This document shows, piece after piece, positions 16,730 to 25,203 of a DNA stretch of 51,432 nucleotides; position 1 is the stretch's first letter; the number at the start of each line of letters is the position of its first letter. Source of the stretch: Actinomycetota bacterium (GTDB taxonomy: Bacteria > Actinomycetota > Actinomycetes > Mycobacteriales > Micromonosporaceae); NCBI GenBank assembly GCA_005885555.1, contig VAWN01000001.1:45330-96761 (forward strand), read 5' to 3'. Under the pieces are notes generated by a model. That model saw only the letters and a list, made by a program, of their open reading frames with translations. It had not been told where the DNA came from and did not search any database. Position numbers and translations under genes: made by a program.

Positions 16730-17809
16730 ATGGCTGGTGGCCGAGAGCGCCCGAAAAGGATGCGGACGCTGACAGTGGTGGTCGGATCAGCGGTTCTGGT
16801 CATCGCCGTTGCGACAGCGGCTGCGATCGTCTTCAGCTCTCCGAAAGAGCACCGGACCGCATCCTGGGCGGAGCCTCCGCCCGCACCGGACATGTCGGCG
16901 CCGGGCGGGTCCGCGTCGCCGAGCCCGTCCGCCTCGCCGTCGGCCAGTCCGTCCGCTTCATCGTCGGCCGGGCCGAAAACGCCGGGGCGCACCAGCAGCC
17001 GGTGCGGCGGGTTCCCCAACGCCAGTTGCACCGGGGTACCGCCCGGCGTGGCGCTGGCGAAATACGCCGGCCCGTGTGTCATCACCGCCGCCAACTTCGT
17101 GGTCAACGGAAAGCAGGTCAACTGCGATCTGGATGTCCGCGCGCCGAACGTCGTTATCGAAAACAGTAAGATCAATGGGCTCGTCTACCTGGACAGCGAC
17201 AATGCCAGTTCCGCCAACTGGTCACTCACGCTGCAGGATTCCGAGGTCGACGGCGGGGCGCAGCAGCGCGCCGTGGTGTCGACGGGCAATGTGACCGTGC
17301 TGCGTTCCAACATCCACGGCGGCATTACCCCGGTCCAATGCGACGAGCACAACCGGTCGTGCACCGTGCAGGATTCCTGGCTGCACGGCCAGTACATGCC
17401 GGACGGGGTCGACTGGCACCTCGGTGGATTCCTCAGCAACGGCGGCGGCAACATCAAGCTCATTCACAACACCATCGTCTGCGACCACCCGGTGAACAAC
17501 GCCGGTGGCGGGTGCACCGGCGACGTCAACTTCATTCCGAACTTCGCGCCCATCCACGGCGCCCTGGTGCAGAACAACTACCTGGGCGCCAACATGGACG
17601 CGTCGTTCAGCACGTACGGCGGCGAGAAATCGACGTCGCAGTTCCCGCACTCCGACCACATGGTCTACCGCGACAACGTGTTCCAGCGCGGCGCCAACCG
17701 CAAGGGCTCCGCATACGGTCCGGTGACCGGGTTCAACGTCAACGGGCCCGGCAACCAGTGGACCAACAACAGGTGGGAGGACGGCGGCGCCGTCCCGCCC
17801 GACAACTGA
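16730..17809 (+). CDS. Membrane-anchored right-handed beta-helix protein
   Basis: About 359 residues from ATG 16730 (alternatives ATG 16718 or ATG 16760; none has a strong ribosome binding site). A basic N-terminus precedes the signal anchor TLTVVVGSAVLVIAVATAAA, then a Ser/Pro/Ala linker. The rest shows repeating beta-helix rungs: APNVVIENSKINGLVYLDSD, NWSLTLQDSEVDGG, GNVTVLRSNIHGG, SCTVQDSWLHGQ and NIKLIHNTIVCD. This fold is used by pectate-lyase-like and other polysaccharide-active enzymes. I see no clear catalytic signature, so lyase, epimerase or simple binding are all possible. Being next to a GH16 gene inside a polysaccharide locus suggests trimming or remodelling of the exported polymer. 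Confidence 0.7.
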   Translation: MAGGRERPKRMRTLTVVVGSAVLVIAVATAAAIVFSSPKEHRTASWAEPPPAPDMSAPGGSASPSPSASPSASPSASSSAGPKTPGRTSSRCGGFPNASCTGVPPGVALAKYAGPCVITAANFVVNGKQVNCDLDVRAPNVVIENSKINGLVYLDSDNASSANWSLTLQDSEVDGGAQQRAVVSTGNVTVLRSNIHGGITPVQCDEHNRSCTVQDSWLHGQYMPDGVDWHLGGFLSNGGGNIKLIHNTIVCDHPVNNAGGGCTGDVNFIPNFAPIHGALVQNNYLGANMDASFSTYGGEKSTSQFPHSDHMVYRDNVFQRGANRKGSAYGPVTGFNVNGPGNQWTNNRWEDGGAVPPDN

Positions 17810-17822
17810 GCCGGCCGGCAAC

Positions 17823-18392
17823 CTACCTGCGGACGCGGAACCGGAGGATGGTGACGGCTCCCGACCGCGTGCTGCTGACCGGTTCCAGGTCTATCCTCGC
17901 CAGGCCCGGGGAGGAGAAGCGGATGCCGTCGCCGAGCAGCACCGGCAGGACGTACACCAGGATCTCGTCGACCAGACCCCGCCGCAGGCACTGACCGGCC
18001 ACGTCAGCACCGAGGATCTCCAGGTTCTTACCGTCGGCGGCGCTGCGCGCCGTGGCGACCGCTTCCCCGATTTCACCGGTGAGGAACGTGACCGCCGGGT
18101 CCGGCGGGTCCGGCGGCTCGTGGGTCAGGACGAACACGGGTCCGGAGAAGGGGTACGTTTTCTCGCTCGATGCTGACCCGCGCTCCTTGCCGGCGTTCAT
18201 CCGGTTGCCCACCTCGTAGGTCCGCCGGCCGACGAGCATGGCGCCGGTGGCCGCGGCGATGTCCGGGAACTCGTCCGGCGCCACGAAGTCGAAGATCCAG
18301 TCCATCGCATCGCCGCGACCGGCGATGAAGCCGTCAAGCGACATCGACCTGTTCACGACCACCTTGCCGGTTCCCGTGCTCGTGTCTGGCAT
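17823..18392 (-). CDS. Dihydrofolate reductase/RibD C-terminal family protein
   Basis: A 189-residue protein from ATG 18392. Family signatures are VVVNRSMSLDGFIAGRGDAM at the N-terminus, AMLVGRRTYEVGNRM, and near the end EILGADVAGQCLRRGLVDEI and LPVLLGDGIRFF-like sequence. These are NADPH-binding reductases related to RibD, often stand-alone in actinomycetes with unknown substrate. It converges with the beta-helix gene (13 bases between stops) and lies downstream of the acyltransferase gene on the same strand. A direct role in the polysaccharide is not evident. Confidence 0.88.
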   Translation of the reverse strand: MPDTSTGTGKVVVNRSMSLDGFIAGRGDAMDWIFDFVAPDEFPDIAAATGAMLVGRRTYEVGNRMNAGKERGSASSEKTYPFSGPVFVLTHEPPDPPDPAVTFLTGEIGEAVATARSAADGKNLEILGADVAGQCLRRGLVDEILVYVLPVLLGDGIRFSSPGLARIDLEPVSSTRSGAVTILRFRVRR

Positions 18393-18417
18393 TGTTTCCT
18401 CCAGCGGACGTTCGCCG

Positions 18418-19629
18418 CTACGGCTCGCTGACCGACGGCTCGGGCACGGCCGCCGGGGTCGGCTCCGGTCGGGGGGACGGGATCGGCAACGCCCGGGTGG
18501 GTACCGGCCGCAGCCGCGCCTGGACCGCGTCGCGCAGGGCCGTCCAGCTGCGGTACCGCTGGAACGGGATCTCGAAGAACGCCGCGAACACGCGGGCGAA
18601 CACCAGCGACACCGGTACCGCGACCGCCAGCGTCACCCAGAACGCCGGCAACCCGGGCGCGACGTGTGGCGCCACGAACTTGCGCGCGATGATGACGACG
18701 ATCGGCGCGTGCACCAGGTAGAGGCTGTAGGAGAACAGGCCCAGGCTGCGCACCGGCCGGGTACCCAGCAGCCACACCAACGGTGCCGGCCGGCGGGTCG
18801 CCACGGCGGCCAGCATCAGCGCGATCGCCGGCCCGACCAGGATGTCGATCCAGAAGTAGTGGTTCACGGTCCAGGTCGAGTGCTTGACCAGAATCAGCAC
18901 CAGCACCGGCAGCGCGGCGAGCAGCGCCAGCCACTGCAACGGCAGCCGGCGGATCCGCTCGGGCGCGCTGATGACCCCGGCGGCGATCAGCCCCAGGGCG
19001 AACAGCGGCGCGAACTGCGGGGTGAGCCGCAGCAGCATGTACACCACGTGGACATGCGGGGCGAGCAGCCCGATCGCGATGACCGGCAGGGTCGACGTCG
19101 CCAGTACCGCCCACCAGCCGTACCGGCGCATGAACAGGATCAGCAGCGGGAAGACGAAGTACAGCTGCGCTTCGACCGCGATCGACCAGAACGCACCGTT
19201 GGGCACCGGCGAGGCGAAGATGTCCTGTACCAGCAACCCGTACACCACGACGGACTTCCCGTTCGGCAGCGCCGAGGCCGGCTCCGGTACCTGCGACCAC
19301 AAGGTGACCGCCATGCTGAACGCCAGCGCCGCCCAGTACGGCGGCAGGATCCGCCACGCGCGCCGCTGCGCGAACAGCCGGTTGCCGCCCAACTGCCATT
19401 TCTTGCGAGCCGGCGACACCGCCAGCGAGAAGCCGGACAGCGTGATGAACACGACCACCGCGAAGTGCCCGTACAGCAGGAAGCCCAGCCACTTCGGGCC
19501 GGTGTTGCGCGGGTACCCGTGGAAAGTCATCAGCCAGCAGTGGTGCACCACCACGAACAGGGCGGCGAGACCGCGGATGCCGTCCAGGCCGACAACCCGC
19601 CGGCTATCCGGCGCAGCCGCGCCTGTCAT
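18418..19629 (-). CDS. Acyltransferase-3 family membrane O-acyltransferase
   Basis: A 403-residue protein. ATG 19629 is chosen because GGAG lies about ten bases upstream; the longer TTG-initiated version is less likely. It has about ten membrane helices. RRVVGLDGIRGLAALFVVVH includes the conserved R-x10-H pair (RGLAALFVVVHH), and later FWSIAVEAQLYFVFPLL and GLFSYSLYLVHAPIVV are hallmarks of OafA/YrhL-type enzymes. These transfer acetyl or other acyl groups to exported sugars. It very likely decorates the locus polysaccharide. The C-terminal tail is Pro-rich and cytoplasmic. The gene is divergent from the GT2 gene with only 38 bases between starts. Confidence 0.88.
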   Translation of the reverse strand: MTGAAAPDSRRVVGLDGIRGLAALFVVVHHCWLMTFHGYPRNTGPKWLGFLLYGHFAVVVFITLSGFSLAVSPARKKWQLGGNRLFAQRRAWRILPPYWAALAFSMAVTLWSQVPEPASALPNGKSVVVYGLLVQDIFASPVPNGAFWSIAVEAQLYFVFPLLILFMRRYGWWAVLATSTLPVIAIGLLAPHVHVVYMLLRLTPQFAPLFALGLIAAGVISAPERIRRLPLQWLALLAALPVLVLILVKHSTWTVNHYFWIDILVGPAIALMLAAVATRRPAPLVWLLGTRPVRSLGLFSYSLYLVHAPIVVIIARKFVAPHVAPGLPAFWVTLAVAVPVSLVFARVFAAFFEIPFQRYRSWTALRDAVQARLRPVPTRALPIPSPRPEPTPAAVPEPSVSEP

Positions 19630-19654
19630 GCGGTTTCTCCATCCCTGCAACGGT

Positions 19655-19660
19655 TATCCT
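19655..19660 (+). promoter_or_regulatory. Possible -10 element for a leaderless GT2 transcript
   Basis: TATCCT lies seven bases before the GTG at 19668, a spacing that would start transcription at or next to the start codon, and no ribosome binding site is seen. The -35 region is unconvincing, so this is tentative. Confidence 0.35.
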
Positions 19661-19667
19661 GTGCTGC

Positions 19668-20522
19668 GTGAGCGAGCCGGCAGTCAGCATCGTGGTACCG
19701 GCGCACAACGAGGAGGCCGTCCTCGCGGGCAACCTGCGCCGGCTGCTCGCCGGAACCGCGCCCGGCGAGTTCGACGTCATCGTCGTCGCCAACGCATGTG
19801 CCGACGGTACCGCCGATGCCGCGCGACAGGTAACCGGTGTGCGCGTGGTCGAGACGCCGGTGCCGGGAAAGCCGCACGCGATGCGCCTCGGCGACGAGGT
19901 GGCACGGACGTTCCCCCGCCTGTACCTGGACGCCGACGTGGAGCTCGACGCCGACGCGGTGCGTGCCCTCGTGGCGGCCTGCGCCAGCCCCGAGATCCTG
20001 GCCGCGGCCCCGCAGCCGCGCCTGGACCTCGACGGCGTCGGCCCAGTGGTCAAACGCGTGTACCGCGTCCACGAGGAGCTGGTCGCGCCGGGCCGGGCGC
20101 TGGCCGGCGCGGGCGCCTACCTGCTGACCGAGCGCGGGCATGCGCGGGTTTTCCCGATGCCCGACGTCATCTCCGACGATGGTCTGGTACATGCCAGTTT
20201 CGCTCCCCACGAACGCGTTGTCGTCCGGTCGGCCCGGTCAGTTGTCCACCCGGCCCGGACCGTCCGGGCCTACCTGAACCGGCGGGTGCGGGTCCGGCGC
20301 GGCAACCGGCAGCTCGCCGAGCTGGGCCGGTCCGCCCCCGAGGGCCGGCTCAAGCTGCGCTCCCTCGTGGCGCTGGTGCAGGGGCGCCGGGTCAGTGCGC
20401 TGGACGGGGGGTGTTACCTGGCCGTCCTTGCCCTGGACCGGGCGCTGACGCGGCTGCGCCGCGAGGGTGGCGACGCCTGGGGCAGCGACGCCGGCAGCCG
20501 CCTCGCGCGGGCGGGGGACTGA
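19668..20522 (+). CDS. Family 2 glycosyltransferase
   Basis: A 284-residue protein from GTG 19668. It starts directly with the GT-A fold: AVSIVVPAHNEEAVLAGN, VIVVANACADGTAD, and the metal site RLYLDADVELDAD. The central region (LTERGHARVFPMPDVISDDG) contains a D-D type acceptor-side motif. No membrane helices. It resembles processive-independent GT2 enzymes found in actinobacterial polysaccharide and glycolipid loci. Its last ~285 bases are covered on the other strand by the 3' extension of the GT4 gene. Codon usage and motif content show this strand to be the genuine coding strand in the overlap. Confidence 0.8.
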   Translation: MSEPAVSIVVPAHNEEAVLAGNLRRLLAGTAPGEFDVIVVANACADGTADAARQVTGVRVVETPVPGKPHAMRLGDEVARTFPRLYLDADVELDADAVRALVAACASPEILAAAPQPRLDLDGVGPVVKRVYRVHEELVAPGRALAGAGAYLLTERGHARVFPMPDVISDDGLVHASFAPHERVVVRSARSVVHPARTVRAYLNRRVRVRRGNRQLAELGRSAPEGRLKLRSLVALVQGRRVSALDGGCYLAVLALDRALTRLRREGGDAWGSDAGSRLARAGD

Positions 20523-21731
20523 ACCACCCGACGGTACCGGCGCGACCGCGGCCGCGTACGCGGCGACCAGGGCGGCGCGCGAGTGCTCCCAGGACAGCGG
20601 CCCGGCGACGCGTTCCCGGCCGAGCTCGCCCATCCGGCGGCGCTCCTCGGGATCGTCCAGCAGCCGGACGATCAGCTTGGCGAACTGCGACTCGTCGTTG
20701 GCCGGTGCGTACAGCGCCGCGTCGCCCGCCGACACCCGCGCCTCCTTCAGGTCGAAGGAGACGATCGGCCGGGACATCGCCATGTACTCCATGATCTTGT
20801 TCATGGTCGACACGTCGTTGAGCGGGTTGAGCGGGTCGGGCGACAGGCACACGTCGGCGGTCGACAGGTACCGCAGCAGGTCCTCGTCGGGGATCCGGCC
20901 GGTGAACTCGACGCGGTCGGCCAGGCCCAGCTCCGCGGCCAGCGCCACCATCGCGTCGAAGGTGTCGCCGCCGCCGACGAACACCGCGTGCCAGTCGGTG
21001 CGGCCCAGTTCGTCGCGCAGCTTCGCCAGCGACCGCAGCGCGTAGTCGACGCCGTCCTGCGGTCCCATCACGCCGAGGTAGCACAGCAGGTGCGGCTTGC
21101 CGCGCTTGACCGACTCGTCCGGGGGTACCTGCCGGAAGCGCTCGACGGTGGGCGCACTGCGCACCACGAATACCTCCTCGGGCCGCTTGCCGCCACGGGC
21201 GAGCGCCGCCGCACGGTAGCTCTCGTTCGTCGCGATGACCACGTCGGCGGTCCGGTACGTCCGGCGTTCCAGCCAGCACACGGCTCGGTAGAGGAAGTCC
21301 TCGCCGCGACCGAAGCGCGACAGGTACAGCTCGGGCACCAGGTCGTGCTGGTCGAACACGAACTTCGCGCCGTTCTTCTTCATCCGGCGAGCGAGGAGGA
21401 AGAACAGGTCCGGCGGGTTGCACGCATGTACCACGTCGACCGGCCCGATCCGGCGCGCCAGCCGGTACGTGTGCCAGAGCGCGGAGCCGTACTCCTTGAG
21501 GTATCCGAGCGGTCCGCCGACGGCTGCCGTCAACGGGTACCGGTGGATGCGGATCCCGTCCAGTTCCACGTAGGGCTCGCGATCCCGCTTCGTCCCTTGT
21601 GGACAGATGACGTGCACCTCCCACCCGGCGTCGCGCAGCGCGAGGCTCTCCTGCCAGACGCGCCGGTCGAACGGTACCGAGAGGTTCTCGACGAGGATGA
21701 GTGCTTTACCAGCCAAGGCCCAGGTACCCAT
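20238..21731 (-). CDS. Family 4 glycosyltransferase with anomalous C-terminal extension
   Basis: From ATG 21731, 497 residues. It overlaps the dehydrogenase stop by 26 bases, so it is coupled to it. GT-B features: KALILVENLSVPFDRRVWQE, VVHACNPPDLFFLLARRM, KFVFDQHDLVPELYLSRF, HLLCYLGVMGPQDGVDYALR, and the donor-binding EYMAMSRPIVSFDLKEARVS with its E-x7-E-like acidic pair. These fit GT4 enzymes of the WbuB/Wbz type. Normal homology seems to end near AALVAAYAAAVAPVPSGG (around 20540). The remaining ~95 residues, rich in Gln, Pro and His, are an antisense reading of the convergent GT2 gene. The stop has probably been lost or shifted. Confidence 0.82.
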   Translation of the reverse strand: MGTWALAGKALILVENLSVPFDRRVWQESLALRDAGWEVHVICPQGTKRDREPYVELDGIRIHRYPLTAAVGGPLGYLKEYGSALWHTYRLARRIGPVDVVHACNPPDLFFLLARRMKKNGAKFVFDQHDLVPELYLSRFGRGEDFLYRAVCWLERRTYRTADVVIATNESYRAAALARGGKRPEEVFVVRSAPTVERFRQVPPDESVKRGKPHLLCYLGVMGPQDGVDYALRSLAKLRDELGRTDWHAVFVGGGDTFDAMVALAAELGLADRVEFTGRIPDEDLLRYLSTADVCLSPDPLNPLNDVSTMNKIMEYMAMSRPIVSFDLKEARVSAGDAALYAPANDESQFAKLIVRLLDDPEERRRMGELGRERVAGPLSWEHSRAALVAAYAAAVAPVPSGGSVPRPREAAAGVAAPGVATLAAQPRQRPVQGKDGQVTPPVQRTDPAPLHQRHEGAQLEPALGGGPAQLGELPVAAPDPHPPVQVGPDGPGRVDN

Positions 21732-23022
21732 CGGTCGCCCGGCGCGTCTCCGCGTCGGGAAGGCGGACGAGGTCGACGACGATCCGGTCACCGGGCTCTT
21801 CGAGCGCCTTGAGCACGGCCGGATCCTTGCAGCCGACGACGCACACCTCGGCGTGCGCGAGGACGTCGTCGACCGAGTTGCTGAGCAGGTCGCCCAGGTG
21901 CGGCAGCCGGCCCTCGATGTACTCGCGGTTGGCGCCCACCAGCCGCGACAGCGCCACGTTGTCGTCGTAGATGCGCAGGTCGTATCCCTTGCCCAGCAAG
22001 CGTTCCGCGAGTTCCACGAGCGGGCTCTCGCGCAGGTCGTCGGTACCCGGCTTGAAGGACAACCCGAACAGCCCGACCCGCCGCCGGCCGCTGGAGGTCA
22101 CGAGTTCGAAGGCGCGGCGCAGGTGCTCCTCGTTGGACGGCAGCACGTGCGACAGCAGCGGTACCGACACGTCTGCGCGCCGCGCCGCGTACACCAGGCC
22201 GCGCAGGTCCTTGGGCAGGCACGAGCCGCCGAACGCGAAGCCGGGCCGCAGGTATGCCGGGCTGACGTTGAGCTTGCGATCGGCGAGGAAGACATCCATC
22301 ACCTTGTGCGAGTCGACACCGAGCGCGTGGCAGATCGCGCCGAGCTCGTTGGCGAAGGCGATTTTCAAGCCGTGGAAGGAGTTGTCGGCGTACTTCGTCA
22401 TCTCCGCGACCGCGATCGGTACCCGGAACACCTCACCCGGCAGTCCCGAATACATCGCGGCGACCAGGTCGGCACTGCGCGCGTCCAGTTCGCCGATGAC
22501 CGTCTTCGGCGGGTCGAAGAAGTCGCGGACACTGGTGCCTTCGCGCAGGAACTCCGGGTTGACCGCGACACCGAAGTCGACACCGGCCGTCTTTCCGGAC
22601 GCCTTCTCCAGGATCGGGATGAGCAGTTCGGTGCAGGTACCCGGAAGCATCGTGCTGCGGAACACCACGGTGTGCCACCGGTCGAGGCCGGCGATGACGG
22701 TGCCGATCTGCTCGGCGACGCGCTCCAGGTACATGGTGGACAGGCTGCCGTTGGCGGCGCTGGGGGTACCCACGCAGATGAGCGAGATCTCGCTGGCCGC
22801 AACGGCCGCCACGACATCCGTGGTCGCGCGCAGCGCGCCGCTGCCGACCACCTCGGCGGTCAGCTCGCCGATCCGTTCCTCGACCACGGGCGCCTGACCG
22901 CGCGCCATGAGATCGACCTTCGTCGGGTTGACGTCGACGCCGACGACCTCGTGCCCGCGTGCCGCGAGGCAGGCGGCGGAGACGCTGCCGACGTAGCCGA
23001 GCCCGAAAACACTGACCTTCAT
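21706..23022 (-). CDS. GDP-mannose 6-dehydrogenase (AlgD-like)
   Basis: A 438-residue protein from ATG 23022. The NAD-binding start MKVSVFGLGYVGSVSAACLA, the middle PEFLREGTSVRDFFDPPKTV, and GFAFGGSCLPKDLRGL are nucleotide-sugar dehydrogenase signatures. The catalytic Cys is residue 268, the same number as in Pseudomonas AlgD. DRKLNVSPAYLRPGFAFGGS, SFKPGTDDLRESPLVELAE and ANREYIEGRLPHL follow AlgD rather than UDP-glucose dehydrogenases. It would oxidise GDP-mannose twice to GDP-mannuronate. UDP-glucose cannot be excluded as substrate. It sits in a five-gene minus-strand operon between a GT4 and an acyltransferase, implying that a mannuronic acid enters the polymer. Confidence 0.83.
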   Translation of the reverse strand: MKVSVFGLGYVGSVSAACLAARGHEVVGVDVNPTKVDLMARGQAPVVEERIGELTAEVVGSGALRATTDVVAAVAASEISLICVGTPSAANGSLSTMYLERVAEQIGTVIAGLDRWHTVVFRSTMLPGTCTELLIPILEKASGKTAGVDFGVAVNPEFLREGTSVRDFFDPPKTVIGELDARSADLVAAMYSGLPGEVFRVPIAVAEMTKYADNSFHGLKIAFANELGAICHALGVDSHKVMDVFLADRKLNVSPAYLRPGFAFGGSCLPKDLRGLVYAARRADVSVPLLSHVLPSNEEHLRRAFELVTSSGRRRVGLFGLSFKPGTDDLRESPLVELAERLLGKGYDLRIYDDNVALSRLVGANREYIEGRLPHLGDLLSNSVDDVLAHAEVCVVGCKDPAVLKALEEPGDRIVVDLVRLPDAETRRATDGYLGLGW

Positions 23023-23036
23023 GGTGCCTGTTCCCC

Positions 23037-24134
23037 TTACCGGTTGACTGCGCGGAGCTTGCGCACCACGCGGCGCAGCCCGGGACCGAACGGTGATGAC
23101 TTCGCCGCGGCGACCAGTGAGGTACCGGCACGCCGCAGCGCCCTACGGGTGGTACTGGCGGTGACGACGCCCTGGCTCACCTCGACCTCGCCGGTCTTGG
23201 CCCGCCGCTTGTACTCGTCGTCGCCGCGACCCAGGTCGATCCGGGTGAACCCGAGCACCGGCGCGGCCGCGACGAGCTCGCGCAGCAGGATCCAGCCCGG
23301 CGCCAGGCTGGAGAACTCCGGGTCGTAGACCGGGAACCACCAGTGCAGCACCGGTCCCGAGCGGATGCCGAAGTGCGCGGCGAGCAGGTGCGGTCCGGCG
23401 TACAGCGTGGACAGCACCCCGCAGAACTCGCGATCGCGGGTGTGCAGCAGCCGGGTCAGCAGCGCCTCGCGGTCCGGATCGGCGAAGTAGTCGCGGGCGC
23501 CGGTCGCCGCGTACTGGGCGCGTTTGAGCTCGACGACCCGGCGCAGCGCGTCCTCGTCGACGATGTCGGCCTCGAACTTGACCGACCCGAGTTCCCGCTC
23601 GGCTTTGGCGGTGCGGCGGCGGGCCTGGCCCATGTTGTCCTTGCCGCTGCGCGAGGCCCGGCCGAGGTACCCGTCGAGCCCGCCGGTCACGTCGAGGTAC
23701 GGCGACGGCAGGCGGGACTCGGCGAACGGTGCGAAGTCCTCGCCCCCGGTCAGCAGATGGTCGAATGCGAACCCGCGTACCCCGCCGGTGAGCAGCAGGC
23801 GCGGCGGGAAGACCGTACCCGGTGCGAGTACCGGCCCCTGGAAGTCGGCAGCCGGCCACCCGGCCGGCCGCAACAGGGAACGCTCCCGGTGGCAGGGCAG
23901 CAGCGCCGCGATCCCGCCCCGGTCGTCGTAGCCCACGACGACGTGTACCGGCCGGCCACTCGCATGGACCGCGGCGGCGAACCCGGGGTGGAAGTACGGG
24001 CTGTCCAGCTGCGGGTTGGTGGCCCGCAGCCGGTGCCAGGCGTCGAGCTGCCCGCCGGTGAGCGCGTCGAACGCGACGGTCCGCACAGACCGGACCGTCG
24101 CGCCGCGGCGCTCCGCTTCGCTCACAGCGTTCAT
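23037..24134 (-). CDS. CelD/FemAB-like GNAT acyltransferase
   Basis: A 365-residue protein from ATG 24134. The order of motifs fits the CelD/BcsL GNAT family: PYFHPGFAAAVHASGRPVHV, GWPAADFQGPVLAPG, a basic RSGKDNMGQARRRTAKAERE segment, ELKRAQYAATGARDYFAD, and the acetyl-CoA-fold end GWILLRELVAAAPVLGFTRIDLGRGDDEYKR split by a few residues. These proteins are common in exopolysaccharide loci and are thought to transfer acyl or aminoacyl groups to sugars. The first ~10 codons (SEAERRGA) derive from a 27-bp repeat that also occurs 116 bases upstream. It is followed after 14 bases by the AlgD-like gene. Confidence 0.78.
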   Translation of the reverse strand: MNAVSEAERRGATVRSVRTVAFDALTGGQLDAWHRLRATNPQLDSPYFHPGFAAAVHASGRPVHVVVGYDDRGGIAALLPCHRERSLLRPAGWPAADFQGPVLAPGTVFPPRLLLTGGVRGFAFDHLLTGGEDFAPFAESRLPSPYLDVTGGLDGYLGRASRSGKDNMGQARRRTAKAERELGSVKFEADIVDEDALRRVVELKRAQYAATGARDYFADPDREALLTRLLHTRDREFCGVLSTLYAGPHLLAAHFGIRSGPVLHWWFPVYDPEFSSLAPGWILLRELVAAAPVLGFTRIDLGRGDDEYKRRAKTGEVEVSQGVVTASTTRRALRRAGTSLVAAAKSSPFGPGLRRVVRKLRAVNR

Positions 24135-24243
24135 GGTTCGCTCCGCTCCGCGCCCTGTGCGCCGCCTTCCCTCGGCCCCGCGCTGCGACTGCGTCGGCGC
24201 GTTGCCTCAGTCCAGGCGCCGCGGCGCTCCGCTTCGCTCACAG
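24101..24243. repeat. 27-bp direct repeat pair flanking the femAB-like start
   Basis: An identical 27-base sequence occurs at 24101-24127 and 24217-24243 (core GCTCCGCTTCGCTCAC). The first copy encodes the opening residues of the CelD/FemAB-like protein, the second contains the stop of the upstream GT2 gene. A related GCTCCGCTCCGC sits between them at 24139. Such Ser-Glu-Ala-Glu-Arg-encoding elements are recurrent in actinobacterial genomes. Confidence 0.8.
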
Positions 24244-25200
24244 TCGGCCTCCGACGATGGTGCCTTTGAGGCTGCGGCGGCGGGAGCGGCTGAGCAGGGC
24301 GGCGAGCGAGGCGCGCGAGACACGGCGGCCGGCCAGCGCCCGCAACGCCTCACCGAGCACCACCGCGCCGTAGAACGCGCCGGCCACGACGACCCCGTGC
24401 CGCCGGCGGAACAGCCGCACCTTGTTGGCCACCATCAGGGCGTAGAGCGTCGGGTTGGTGCCCGACTCCCCGCCGATGTGCTCGACCACGGCCGCCGGCT
24501 CGTACCACAGCGTCCAGCCGCTGTCGGCCGCCCGCAGGCAGTACTCGGTCTCCTCGCTGTACAACAGGAACGACTCGTCCCACGGGCCGAGGTCGCGGAT
24601 CAGGTCCGCGGACAGCAGCATCGCCGCGCCGGTGGCCCAGGCCGCGGGGCCGGCGCGGTCGTATCCGGCCGGGCTCATGACCAGTTCGCCGAGGGTACCG
24701 ACGCGGCCGGCGAGCTCGCCGCCGATGACCGCTTCGGCCAGCGCCCGGCCGACCGTCGGGTGCCGGCGCAGCGACGGCTGCAGCGTGCCGTCCTGGTTCA
24801 CCAGCCGGGGTACCGCGATTCCCCGGCCCGGTTGCCGCAGTGCCCGGGTGAGCAGGAACAGCGTGTCCGGGCGCAGCCGGCAGTCCGGGTTCATCACGAA
24901 CACCGCGTCGAGCTTGCGCGTGTCCAGTTCGGCGATGCCCGCGTTGATCCCCGCGGCGTACCCGGCGTTGCGACCGAGCTGAACGGCCCGCACCGGCAGG
25001 TCGGTGACGGCCTCCGCGACCGCGAGGCTGTCGTCCCTGGACGCGTTGTCCGCCACCACGACCGCGGCGAGGTGGACACCCTCGCAGGTCAACGAGCGCA
25101 GGCAGTCGCCAAGTACCTCCTGGCTGTTGAACGTGACGATGACGACGGCGACCCTGGCCGCGTCGTCACCGAGTTGGGAACTTTCGTCATTTGCACCCAC
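24238..25200 (-). CDS. Family 2 glycosyltransferase, rhamnosyltransferase-like
   Basis: A 320-residue protein from GTG 25200, three bases after the deacetylase stop. GT-A motifs: VAVVIVTFNSQEVLGDCLRS, VVVADNASRDDSLAVAE, LGRNAGYAAGINAGI, and the metal site VFVMNPDCRL. The acceptor-side motif DESFLLYSEETEYCLRAADS is typical of rhamnosyltransferase-like GT2 enzymes of the WbbL type, and the locus makes dTDP-rhamnose. The rhamnose assignment is inference. A basic C-terminus (SRSRRRSLKGTIVGGRL) may give membrane contact. Confidence 0.85.
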   Translation of the reverse strand: MGANDESSQLGDDAARVAVVIVTFNSQEVLGDCLRSLTCEGVHLAAVVVADNASRDDSLAVAEAVTDLPVRAVQLGRNAGYAAGINAGIAELDTRKLDAVFVMNPDCRLRPDTLFLLTRALRQPGRGIAVPRLVNQDGTLQPSLRRHPTVGRALAEAVIGGELAGRVGTLGELVMSPAGYDRAGPAAWATGAAMLLSADLIRDLGPWDESFLLYSEETEYCLRAADSGWTLWYEPAAVVEHIGGESGTNPTLYALMVANKVRLFRRRHGVVVAGAFYGAVVLGEALRALAGRRVSRASLAALLSRSRRRSLKGTIVGGRL

Positions 25201-25203
25201 AGC

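Noticed and set aside
21706-23022. UDP-glucose 6-dehydrogenase as first choice
   Set aside because: The sequence around the catalytic Cys and the C-terminal domain follows AlgD more closely; UDP-glucose is kept only as an alternative substrate.
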